Below are positions 1 to 10,100 of a DNA stretch of 64,000 nt, piece by piece. The translations under genes were made by a program, and so were the position numbers. The DNA comes from Lepidurus packardi (taxonomy: Eukaryota > Arthropoda > Branchiopoda > Notostraca > Triopsidae): NCBI GenBank assembly GCA_023053545.1, contig JAKZAN010000001.1, forward strand, positions 9,692,565 to 9,756,564, written 5' to 3'. Position 1 is the stretch's first letter; each line of letters opens with the position of its first letter. The notes beneath the pieces are model-generated. The model was not told the DNA's origin. It was given only the letters and a program-made list of their open reading frames with translations, and ran no database searches.

Positions 1-2
1 CT

Positions 3-3000
3 TGTCTCTAGGCCTGGGAGATCCATAACACGATAGGTCACCTCCGTAAGCTTGGCGGCCACCTGAAACGGTCCTATATACTTGGGGAGCATCTTCTGAC
101 ATTTCCCCACCACCCGTAGTTGTCGACGAACCAAAACTAAATCTCCTTCGTGATAGGGAACCGACAGCTTCCGGTGGGCATCAAAATTTGTTTTCTGCTT
201 TTTCTGCTTGGACTTGACACTCTCGATGGCCCACAGACGCGTAGACTCGACCCGATCAAGAAATTCGCTGTATGTTTCCGGCGCATTTTCTGGCCAGGGA
301 TATTTGGTTTCTTCGGGCAGAACTGCATGTCTCCCATACACGAGCTGGAACGGCGTAAACCCAGTACTCTCCTGCACAGCGGTGTTGATTGCAAAACAGG
401 CCTGCGTAACATACACATCCCAGCTGGATTGACTTGGAGTCACTAGACCGGATAGTACTTCCACCAATGTCCGATTTATCCGTTCACATAAACCATTGGT
501 CTGCGGGTGGTAGGCGGCCGACATCGCATGTTGGATTTGCATCTATTCCAAGACTTCCTCAAGCAACTCAGCCGTGAAACCAGTGCCACGATCGCTGATA
601 AGCTTGTTTGGTGTACCATGCCGAAGAACGATGTTTTGCATCAGAAAGTTGCAGACTCTTTGGGATGTCGTATCTGGGACGGCTTGAGCTTCAATCCATT
701 TCGTACCATAATCGATACAAACGATCACATGGCGATTGCCTCCTTCTGTACGGGGGAGAGGACCCACGTGATCGATACCCAAGACTTCGAAAGGTCGGGA
801 AGGGGGGGGGGGGGGGAATGGACTGCAGTAGCCCGGCTTGTAGCCCCGGTGGTTGTTTGTACACTTGACAATGCGGGCATCCGGCGATGAACTGTCCAAC
901 GTGGCGACGAAGTTTCGGCCACCAATACCGTTGTCGTACCCTGGCAATCGTTTTGGTTACTCCCAGATGTCCGCCCGTAGAGCCCGAGTGACACTCTTCT
1001 AAGATAGTCCGCTTCATTGGCGCCGGGATAGCAATGAGTGACGGTCTTCCATTAGGGCCTCCACGCCTGTACAGAACTCCATGCCGAATGACAAATTCCT
1101 CATGTAAGCGTTTTTGTTCCCGCTTAGATGCAGTACTCGAGTCTCGAATACAAACGTTGGCTTCGCAGTTACCAATACCGTCACCGCCTCCGAATTCGTC
1201 CAGCTTCTGAAGTATGGGTGCTAGTTTAGCATCGGCCCGTTGCATCAAAACCAGGGTGGTCCTTGGAAATTTTGTGCTGATGGAGCAAACTGTAAGCTCC
1301 GCTGGGACTGTCGTGTCTTCGGCTGTTCCTACCGGAGCACGGGATAGGGCGTCAGCGATGACATTTGCCCTACCACTGCGGTGTTTAAACGTAATCTCGT
1401 ACTCTTGTAGGGCCATTATCCAGCGGCTGAACTTGGTTGGAAGGACTTGCTTTGAGTAGAGCCAAGTGACGGACGAATTATCGGTAATAACCCGGAATGG
1501 ACGGCCAAAAACATACGACCGAAGCTTTTCAACTGCCCAAACAACCGCCAAGCACTCCAACTCGTTACTGTGGTGGTTTTCTTCACTGGGGGTCAATCTC
1601 CGGCTTAGGTAGGCAATCGTTTCTTCGCACTCCCCGTTCCGCTGAATCAAGACAGCTCCCAATCCATCTCCTGACGCATCTGTATGGACCTCTAAATCCC
1701 ATCCAGTCCGAAGGGAAGCGAGCACGGGTGGGGTTGTTAGTAACTGGCGAAGTCCGTCAAAAGCAGCCTGTTGCTTAATGTCCCACTTCCATACTTGGCG
1801 CTTTCGTAGAAGTTCCGTGAGTGGTTTCGAGACGGCTGCGAAGCGGGGAACGAATCTTCGGTAATAGCTGCTGAGGCCGAGGAAGCTTCGTACTTGACGA
1901 ACATTCTGGGGTACTGGAAATTCCGTGACGGCACGAACTTTATCTGGGTCAGGCCGGATTCCTTGGTGATTGAGGACATGGCCCAGGAACTTAATCTCCT
2001 CGTAGGCGAACGCACACTTCTGGGTTTTCAAGGTAAGTCCAGCCCGGGAAATCGCCTCTAGTACAGTCTGCAATCGACTCTGGTGTTCTTCAAATGTTGT
2101 TCCATAAACCAATACGTCATCCAGGTAGACCAGACACTGATGCCATTTTAAGCCAACTAAGACTCTGTCCATGAGTCGCTGGAAGGTGGCAGGCGCGTTG
2201 CTTAAATCGAATGGCATCCTCTTGAATTCATAGAGACCATCTGGAGTCACGAAAGCTGTCTTTTCTTGATATTCAGGATCCACTGCTACTTGCCAGTAAC
2301 CGCTAGCCAAGTCTAGGGAAGTGAAGTATTTTGCGTTTCCAATCCGATCCAAAACGTCATCAATCCTCGGCAGGGGGTATACGTCTCTTTTTGTGGCCGC
2401 ATTAAGACGTCGGTAATCCACGCAGAATCGCAGCTCTCCATTCTTCTTCCGTACCAGCACGACTGGAGACGACCAAGGACTTTCTGATGAGGTAATCATT
2501 CCCTTTTCCAACATGCCGGATACTTGTCCGGCTATTACTTCTCTTTCTCCCGGCGACAATCTTCGAGGGAGGCAGGAAAGGGGCGGGGCGTCAGAAGTCT
2601 CGATCCGGTGTCTGACAATATCCGTATGGCCCAAGCTGCCCTCAGATTCTTGAAAGCAATGTTGGTACTTCTGAACAAGTTGTCGTACGGCTTCGGATTC
2701 TCTGGGCGGGAGTTCAGGGTTGATATCCAGTTGCAACGGTGACTTGGAGGCGGCATTTCCTTCGGACACGCTTAGGATTACATCGGGTGATCCATTCGTC
2801 TCCTTAACTTCGACTACTGGCATCCCTGGCTTCGTTACTCTGCATAGGCGTTGACCGCTTCGGAATTGAATTGGCGACGAACTTAAATTGACCACTGGAA
2901 TATCTATGAAGCCTTCCTGCACGGCGAGTATGCTCTCGGGAATCACCCACTCTCTTCTAGATCGAGCGTGACGGACTAACGGAACGACCACCGTCTCCGG

Positions 3001-3867
3001 AGAACCTCGAGGGGCGTGAACTCGAACGAAAACCATGGTAGAGGCGGGAAGGGACGTGGTACCGCAGATAGTACAGATGCCTAAGCTCTCCGTGACTGGG
3101 TCGAAGCCGGGAGGGGACCAACACGATTCTTCGGGGTTGGGTTCCACAGAAATATCTGGAAGTACTGTGGGGATTGTAGGCAGCTCTTCCTGTTGACTGA
3201 CTGGTCCTACTGGTTCGGCGACCGCCACAATACTTTGGTCCTCGATTTGTTTCAAAACCCACGATTCTTCGGTGTTCAGTTCCACAGAAATATCTGGAAG
3301 AACTGTGGGGATTGTAGGTAGTTCTTCCTGTTGGCTGACTGGTCCTACTGGTTCGGCGACCGTCCCAGTACCTCCGAATGCCGTGGAATTATTTGTTAAA
3401 TCCGTCGATAGCTCGACACTTTGGTCCTCGATTTGTTCCAAAACCCACGATTCTGTCTTCGGTATGTGAAGCCGTTGACTCACGCGCGGGACGGCAATAG
3501 TGCTTCTACCCAGTACCATGGCGCCAACGTCATTCCGCCCCATCCAATCTACGCCGAGTATAACGGGGAATGGGCAGTGCCGGACCACGATAAATCGGTT
3601 GACCGTGTCTACTCCTCCGGCCTTCCACACAACTCGGAGTTCAAGTGTTCCCATAACCGGCAAATCTTCCTTGGCCACTCCACAAATATTCGGACCTAAA
3701 TATGGTTCGATTTGGTCACGAATTCCGCTTATCATGTCTTCTCGTACTAACGATCGTGCGCCACCCGAATCCACTACTGCTGGTACTCCGTCGATACATC
3801 CGCCCAAATGGATGAAGATGAACGGCAAAGTGGTTGGTCGACTACCCAGAGAAGTTGTCGAAACCAC
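3..3867 (-). pseudogene. pol of the gypsy element (PR-RT-RH-IN), frameshifted
   Basis: From the methionine at 3867, the aspartic protease motif DSG is at residues 33-35, followed by a linker with an internal duplication. The reverse transcriptase has its YLDD active site at residues 581-584 (2116-2127), and the RNase H motif HTDASGDGLG is near residue 727. The integrase zinc region (HLG then CPHC) follows. This frame runs to 691, but true integrase homology leaves it at the 15-base G run (802-816; a proline run on the coding strand) and continues in the frame ending at 543, where the first two catalytic aspartates lie (GIDHVG, SDRGTGF). A TAG at 543-545 then stops it. The same frame reopens with HPQTNGLCER, holding the catalytic glutamate, and runs on past a chromodomain-less IGPF-type C-terminal region to the window edge. 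Confidence 0.9.
3122..3445 (-). repeat. direct duplication inside the pol protease-RT linker
   Basis: Two near-identical copies of about 135-185 bp start at about 3122 and 3260 (138 bp apart). They encode two copies of a proline-rich linker containing AEPVGPVSQQEELP and TVLPDISVE. The copies differ at scattered bases, and the copy at higher coordinates carries about 50 bp more. The frame is kept, so the duplication lengthens the linker without breaking pol. Confidence 0.85.
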
Positions 3868-3893
3868 TGGGACGAAAGGGGATTCTGCGGAAG

Positions 3894-5033
3894 TTAGGGC
3901 CGACCCTGCCCTCCCGGGGCGGCCCGTGGGTTTTCCGACCGATTACGGTAAGCGGCATCTTGACCCGGACGATTTCCGCTACCATGGTTAAAACCGTCGG
4001 AGTTGGGGCAATTACGGCTAAAGTGTCCTCCCCCACATTTGTAGCACGTGGAGGCCCTTCGATTTGGACAGTCTCTGGCCAAATGTCCGACTCTGCCGCA
4101 CTCGAAGCATCCTCTCCTTTCGTTCGGATCTGGCGGAAAATCAGGTCGGGGCGGGGTCCTGGGGTGGTCTGAAGGCATGGCTGAATGACCGACTCTGGCT
4201 AACAAGGTGCGGATCCCAGCGATCAACTCTCCATCATGACCAATGCCGCTGGGTGTGCCCGGTACGTTAACGAGCTCTTGTGTGGGGATGCCAGTAATTT
4301 CCTCTAGTCGCTGGGCTGCATCGATGAAATCACTGATGCTTTTCGCCGGGGAGACCATCAGTGCGGCAGCGTGTTCAGGACGGGAGAGTCCGCGGATCAG
4401 GTAGGGGATTATGGCCTCCTCGTTGATGCCTTAGGGGCACCTCTTGCAAAGGGCGGCCTTCCTGAGGATATAATGTACCACCGGTTCTCCCGCCTCCTGT
4501 CGTCGTGACTTCACTAAAGGCAACCACTCTTCCATCGTCATTTTCTTTTCGAACACCTTCTCCAGCTTGGACCGCCAGTCCGTCCACCGAGTGTGGTTCT
4601 GTCCGTCTGTTTCATGCCACGATAGGGCCAATCCTTGGATTTTGCTAATGGCAATCCTACGCTTAAGCGTGTCGTCCCATCCTTCCGTTTCTGAAGCCAA
4701 CTTGAAATTTCGCAGCCAGGCGTGTACATCCCCTTCGCCATCGTAGGTTGGTATGGTAGACGCTGTTTTAGAGATAGGCTTCGTATTACGGGAATGTTGG
4801 GCTGCCAAGCTTTTGATCAGTTGATCGTGGTCCGACCGTTGGGTTGCCACGCTTTGGGTTAGTGCCGACTGTTGGGTTAGTGCCGACAGCGTTTTGATTA
4901 GCTCTTCGGTGGCCATTCTGACTTGCCCGGGGATAACTCTGCGATATCCGCTTGAGTACCCGGTGACGCAACTATGAAATTCGTCAACACTGAAAGTAAC
5001 CGGCGATATGCACTTGGGTCCGCAGTGACACAA
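3894..5033 (-). pseudogene. gag of the gypsy element, one in-frame stop
   Basis: The likely start is the ATG at 4916 (MATEELIKTL), although the frame is open up to 5033. The N-terminal half is a capsid-like region with a short glutamine/threonine repeat (ALTQ repeated) near its start. The C-terminal part has two zinc knuckles: CFECGRVGHLARDC is a standard CX2CX4HX4C, whereas CYKCGGGHFSRNC has only three residues before the histidine. A TAA at 4431-4433 interrupts the frame after LCKRCP; the same frame continues at once and stays open to 3894. This reads as a single-base nonsense mutation rather than a boundary between proteins. The pol frame lies in another phase and its first methionine is about 30 bases past the gag stop, so pol was probably expressed by frameshifting. 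Confidence 0.85.
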
Positions 5034-5107
5034 CTATGAAATTCACCAACACTGAAATTCTTCAACAGTGAAACTCGCAACACTGAAACACTGCAACACT
5101 GAAACTT
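4968..5107 (-). repeat. short tandem repeats in the gypsy leader
   Basis: Between the primer site and gag the plus strand carries repeated CAACACTGAAA-like units (for example around 4986, 5047, 5081, 5092 and 5102) and a longer repeated phrase, ACAACTATGAAATTC, near 4969 and 5032. Such repeats are common in untranslated leaders of LTR elements. No coding role is suggested. Confidence 0.7.
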
Positions 5108-5260
5108 GATGTTTCATGCGCAAATTACATGTCTTTTTTCACAAAATACTGTTTTTTTTTCACAAAATCAGGTTCTTTCCAACGTGGAATCCAATCACAA
5201 ACACTCTCCGTCACTGGAAATCGTATGACACTTTGATTAATACCACAGGATTGCTGCAGA

Positions 5261-5278
5261 ATCCCACTCCTGACACCA
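5261..5278 (-). other. tRNA primer-binding site, tRNA-Leu type
   Basis: The minus strand reads TGGTGTCAGGAGTGGGAT, the complement of a tRNA 3' end: TGG pairs with CCA, and the following bases match the acceptor and T arm of animal leucine tRNAs, whose acceptor stem is GTCAGGA/TCCTGAC. It lies just downstream of the LTR, where first-strand synthesis is primed. Confidence 0.75.
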
Positions 5279-5280
5279 AA

Positions 5281-5492
5281 TGTCGCGTGGGGTTCAATTC
5301 TGGTACGCACCACGCCTCCACCCCTCGCGTCTGTCTTCTCCCGAGCCCGCTCTACGACCCTCTCTCCCAACTCTCTCTCTACTTGCTCGGAGGTTCGCTA
5401 GCGGTTCGACTCGCGAACCGCTACAATACCTTATTTTCCTTCCTTATAATTTGGCAGATAATGCACTATTATTTTATTAGTGTGTCACTACA
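5281..5492 (-). repeat. probable 5' LTR of the gypsy element
   Basis: Bounds are inferred. On the coding (minus) strand the block starts TGTAGTGACAC and ends CCACGCGACA, giving the usual TG...CA ends, and it sits two bases before the tRNA primer site. A TTATAA box-like sequence lies inside it (about 5445) and an AATAAA near its start. The length of 212 bp is short but within the range of gypsy LTRs. The partner LTR is outside the window, so the ends could not be confirmed by comparison. Confidence 0.6.
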
Positions 5493-7176
5493 CTGAAATT
5501 GGTAGGAAAACAATCGTCATTCAAAATCAAAACAGAAACTACAAATGGCCGTAGCTTGGAAGCGAGCCTGGACCGGGCCAGGCGAGACAAGCCTGTACAA
5601 AGTCGGTGAGTTGATAGCAGATAGTTGATAAAACTTGTACTTACTTACACTCCACTAGCTGAAAAAATCATTGTTCGAATGAAAGTCACTAAAACCGGAG
5701 AACGTGTTGTTGCGTTCACTGCATTTTGCTCGTACTCGCAAGAAAATAATACGAGCAAACGCACTCGTCGCTCGCAAAATTTTGAGCGCGCTCGTTGCAG
5801 CTCTGAAAGTATGTATTCTGTTTAAATATGTGTTCTAGAAATGTAAGCTTGCCACCTTGATATACATAGTTAGTTAATACATTCGTAGATGGCGTATGCT
5901 ACCGAGTTGCTTAATAAATCAGAATTCATTCCCTTTCCCGCCCAGCACCGAGTTTAAGGGGTCGCGGCGCTATGTTTACGTGTCATTTGATTGGCAAGCA
6001 CGTGTCTGGAGCTTACATTCTTACGGTTAGTGAACCCCGACAATAAACGACAATTATTTAAAGGAGAAGTCCCGTCAGTTTCTCTTCGGATTTAATCGCG
6101 CAGTGTCAACCCAATTGCGTATTAATCTGACTCACCCTTGAACCTAACGTTCTCGGAAGCTTCCCACGATAAGCTGCTATTTGTTCAGGTGTCCCATAGT
6201 TATTTCGCAACTCTCTGCGTCTGTTGTATGTTAGTTTTGTGGCTTGTCCTCAAAAACATCCCTGACAATAAAACAAGAAACCCTGTAAGTAATTCTTATT
6301 TGATTTAAATATCGAGTTTCGTATTATATTTTAAGTATTTTCCCCATTCTCGATTTCGGTTCACGATCCCGAGTATGTTGCACATTTTTGCTACCCCCTT
6401 AAAAATAACTTTTGTATAACGAGCTATACTGCTATCTTGCATATGTGGCGTGTAGCCAAGCAATAAATTTTGAAAGACGTTGGGGAATAGCTGCACATTG
6501 TTTTAGTAAATCTGACACTTCTTGCGTTTTTTAAAGTTTTTTTTTAGTCTTATAGATTGGCTTAAAACGCAGTCTAAATTACAGTAAATGCGGAGACTTG
6601 CTTATTTTATATGTTGGCTTCGTGCCCACAAAGCAAGACGGTTTCAAGGGCTCGACTTTGATAGCGAAATTCGATCAGTGTTAATGAGTTCGCAAGGGGC
6701 GTGACCCCGCGATTGCGAGGTCTCGTATTTCCTTTCGTATAAAGCTTGACACTTGTGCATTCAATTTTAGACAAAAAAAAATATGTCGAAAACCGTGGGA
6801 TAAAACCATCGATGTATGGAAAGGCTAGTTTACCCCTTGTTTGTCTTTCGGGTGATCATTTTGGAAATCTTTCCCTTTTTAAATGCGGGATCCTATCACA
6901 AAACTGGGCGTGTATCAGGGATCAATAGCGCACTGTTGTATGTATGTGTGTGTGGGCTTTCATTTTCATAAAGGCCATAATATGTGTATCACGATTCGTT
7001 TGCTCTACACTTTTGCCTCTTCCCCCATTTTCCTTGATAAATCCAACTCATTAACCTGATTGTTTTTTCTCTTGGAAGCAGAGCCTGCTCCGGTGTCACA
7101 CACGAGGGCAGAATGCGTGCCGATGGAGAGTTCTACTGAAGAGAAAAAGACCTAACCATCGCTGAACACGGAAAAA
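5493..7176. other. upstream region of Piezo, no gene recognised
   Basis: No supportable coding region. It is expected to hold the Piezo promoter and 5' untranslated sequence. A pyrimidine stretch followed by AG at about 7062-7081 resembles a 5'UTR splice acceptor just ahead of the Piezo start codon, suggesting a non-coding first exon further upstream. No clear TATA box could be assigned. Confidence 0.4.
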
Positions 7177-10100
7177 ATGTCATCTTCTTGGCTTATTTGC
7201 GCGGCCTTAACTCACGCCTTGTTGCCGTTCATCTTGGCGACAGGTAGAAACATAATGAGAAGTTTCGGGCTAAGTAGGCAATGTATTGTGTGCGTGGGGG
7301 GAGGAAGGATGCATACACCTGGTTTTATATAACCCCTCGGGGGAAATCACGCGAGCATTTTCCTAATGATGACCCCCAACGCACAAAAAACTCGGCCCAA
7401 AAGTTAATCGATTGAACGAATATGTTTCGCTTTTGGTTGGATATTACAGGAGTGGTTTTAAGGCAAAATGGATTGTCCGTACTCTATCTCGTCTTCCTCT
7501 TTATTGGGCCCTGGATTGCCACGCCCAACGCACACAATTTGCCCCGTAAGTATTATTTATTCTCCCTATAAAAATTTTCGCTTACGTATTATCTCTCGAC
7601 CTATCTGTTACGCTTTTGTTACATCGGTTTATGTTTCGTCCGCTTCGGAAATTTTTCTAGTTATAAAAATTAGACATCAAAGTGTTCAGAAATTGAAATC
7701 TCAAATGTTCAATCTATTTCAAATTCGACTGTTAGCATCTACAGTAGATGCTGCCGCTTATTGTGATCACTGGTTATTAAAATCAACCGCTTTATGGAAT
7801 GAAATTTTAAAGCCGATTTTAAAGACCGATTAAAAATGATAAAATTTATAGCACTTTAATCGATATTAGAATCACACTTTCGTATATTAGAATCAATTTC
7901 AAAAGAGTCTTCGTACAGTACAGTAACGAAACTGCACTAGTGATTGCTACGTAGACTTTGCATGTTAACCAATGACATGGCTTATTACGTCGTTTTGACC
8001 AATCCTGTCGTTTCCAGGCTACTACATATACGCATAGCGAAAATCCGATCTAAGCTCCGTAGTCAATTAAATTAACAGGTTATTCAATTGAATGACCAGT
8101 TCCTTAATTTACCGGGAAACTTAGAAGGAATATCGCGTTGAGTACCCTATCTAAGCGTCGGAGTAGGCTTCAAAGGCGCAGTGTTAGTTGTGGTTTAGAC
8201 GTGTGGTTATATAAAATGTCGAAGAACAAGAAAAGAGTTGATACAAATGTAAAAAAGAAGTTGCGGCTTATTGAATCTTATGACAAGTTAAATTTGAACG
8301 ATTTCCCACAAAGGGAAGCGGTCGCTAAGTTATTAATTCCCCAATCATCTCTATCAAAATTGTTGAAAAATCGTTACAAAATAAACAATAGTGTGTTTAG
8401 TGAATCTAGAATAAAGGAACTATAACCTACCTATGTACACATGTACGTCCATATTTCCGGTTCTCATTGATTAGAATCTCCGCTTAATAGAATCAATATT
8501 CACCTGACAAACGTGATCACAATAAGCGGCATCTACTGTATTTCAAATGTAAATGTACGAATTGAACCTTTTACAAACGGTGATTTCGAAGGTTGAAAAT
8601 GTCAAATTATCTATAATTTTCTTATATATTTTAGGTTCAACTGCGACATTTCTGAAAGTCATACTAGGCTGGTCTAGTTTGTGTTTTCTGAGCCAAGTTT
8701 GTTTCCAAATTGTTTTGCTTAGTCTTCCGCCCTATGGCGAGCATATGCCCTATTGTAAGTCTCGAGAGAAAAAGAAAAAAAAAGACCTTCCAAATTGGGA
8801 TTTACTTTCGTTTTTATTTAATTAACCAATAATAGGTTCGTTTTGGGAAACTGTCTACAGACATATTGGCTATGTACGATTGGATGGAGTGGGGGCCTGG
8901 GCCGGGATTCGCATTTTGATGCCTGATTTGGTTATCGGAATCGCGAGTTTAGTCATTTGGCGAGTGTGTGTCAAACAATGTAATCCGCCACAGAATCTCG
9001 AAACGGGTGGTTTACTTGCCACGAGTCATATTTTTGCGGAGGAAAAAATCGCAAAAATTCGGGCGTACTCTTCAGTAGCCAGTACATATAACTCGTTTAT
9101 TAAAAGACGATTTTCGTAAAAAAAAAAAGTTGTCCTTTGGTAATGTAGTTTGCTGGACTTGTGTGGGAGCGCTGGGCGTGGTAGCGTGTCTTCGCCCTTC
9201 GGTCACAGCCGTACCGTATTTTGTCGCCTTTCTAGTGCTATGCACGTTATGGGCTTGGCGGGTCAATTGGACCAAAGCATGGCCGTATCTGACGGACTTA
9301 CTAGCAGCTTTGACAGCAATTCATTCCTTCCTACTCTTCGTTTACCAAACAGCTTGGCCAAAAGAACTCCTCCCACCTTCCTCGATCTACGCAAGGTACT
9401 GCCTTGCCTTCTCTTTTTTGTTGGAGTTCATTCTTTACATATTTTTAAAAAAAAAATTTGATACCAGCGTGAGCATTTGCTCTTTGTTGGCGTATATATT
9501 TGCGAAAAACAAAAGAAACAATCATTTACATAGTAGACAAAGGACTTTTAACACATGGACTAATTATAGTGACCTATAATTTGTCTTTACGTATTCTGCT
9601 TCAAAGTAAGAGTAAAATATGGCATCAAAATTTATTAATAGTGTAACATTCAGCTTCGTGCTCTAGCTTGTTTAATTAAAAAATATTAATTACTGCGACT
9701 TTTGTACTTTTGCAGATAAGAAAGGGCAGTTATTCTTATTGTGATAATGTTATGTAGATTGTTCGGTTTGGTGGCCTTTACAACGGAGGCTTGTCACGAC
9801 CCACGCGAATCTATTTTAATCGAATTGCCTTGGACAGACTACGTGTACCCGATAGGCGTGTTAGTACTGTACCACACTTTAGTGTATGGAAGGGGTGTAT
9901 CCGAAGCCTTACCATCGCCTACAAGTATCGCTCAGCAAAGCATACGCATGCCACTAGAAGCCTTACGCAATCATGCCTTCCAAAACAGTCAAACGGATGA
10001 GAGTCTGCATACCATCGTTCCTGACGCTGCGGCAGGTAATTTGCCCTATTTCGATCTTGACAATCAGATTTTCAATTTTTTTATACGTTTTTCTACCTGA

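Larger units (their letters stand above)
1..5492 (-). mobile_element. Ty3/gypsy LTR retrotransposon, cut by the left window edge
   Basis: Read on the minus strand, the order is LTR (5281-5492), tRNA-primer site (5261-5278), leader with short repeats, gag (5033 to 3894), then pol with protease, reverse transcriptase, RNase H and integrase running to base 1. The RT-RNase H-integrase order is that of Ty3/gypsy (Metaviridae) elements. The C-terminal end of integrase and the 3' LTR lie outside the window, so LTR identity and target-site duplication cannot be tested. No envelope-like frame is visible in the part present. The copy is broken at three places: a stop in gag (4431-4433), a frame change in pol at a poly-G run (802-816) and a stop in integrase (543-545). 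It is therefore probably a non-autonomous relic, although the long intact RT frame suggests it is fairly young. Confidence 0.95.

Noticed and set aside
150-947. Plus-strand open frames across the gypsy element
   Set aside because: They are antisense shadows of integrase and RNase H coding sequence on the minus strand.
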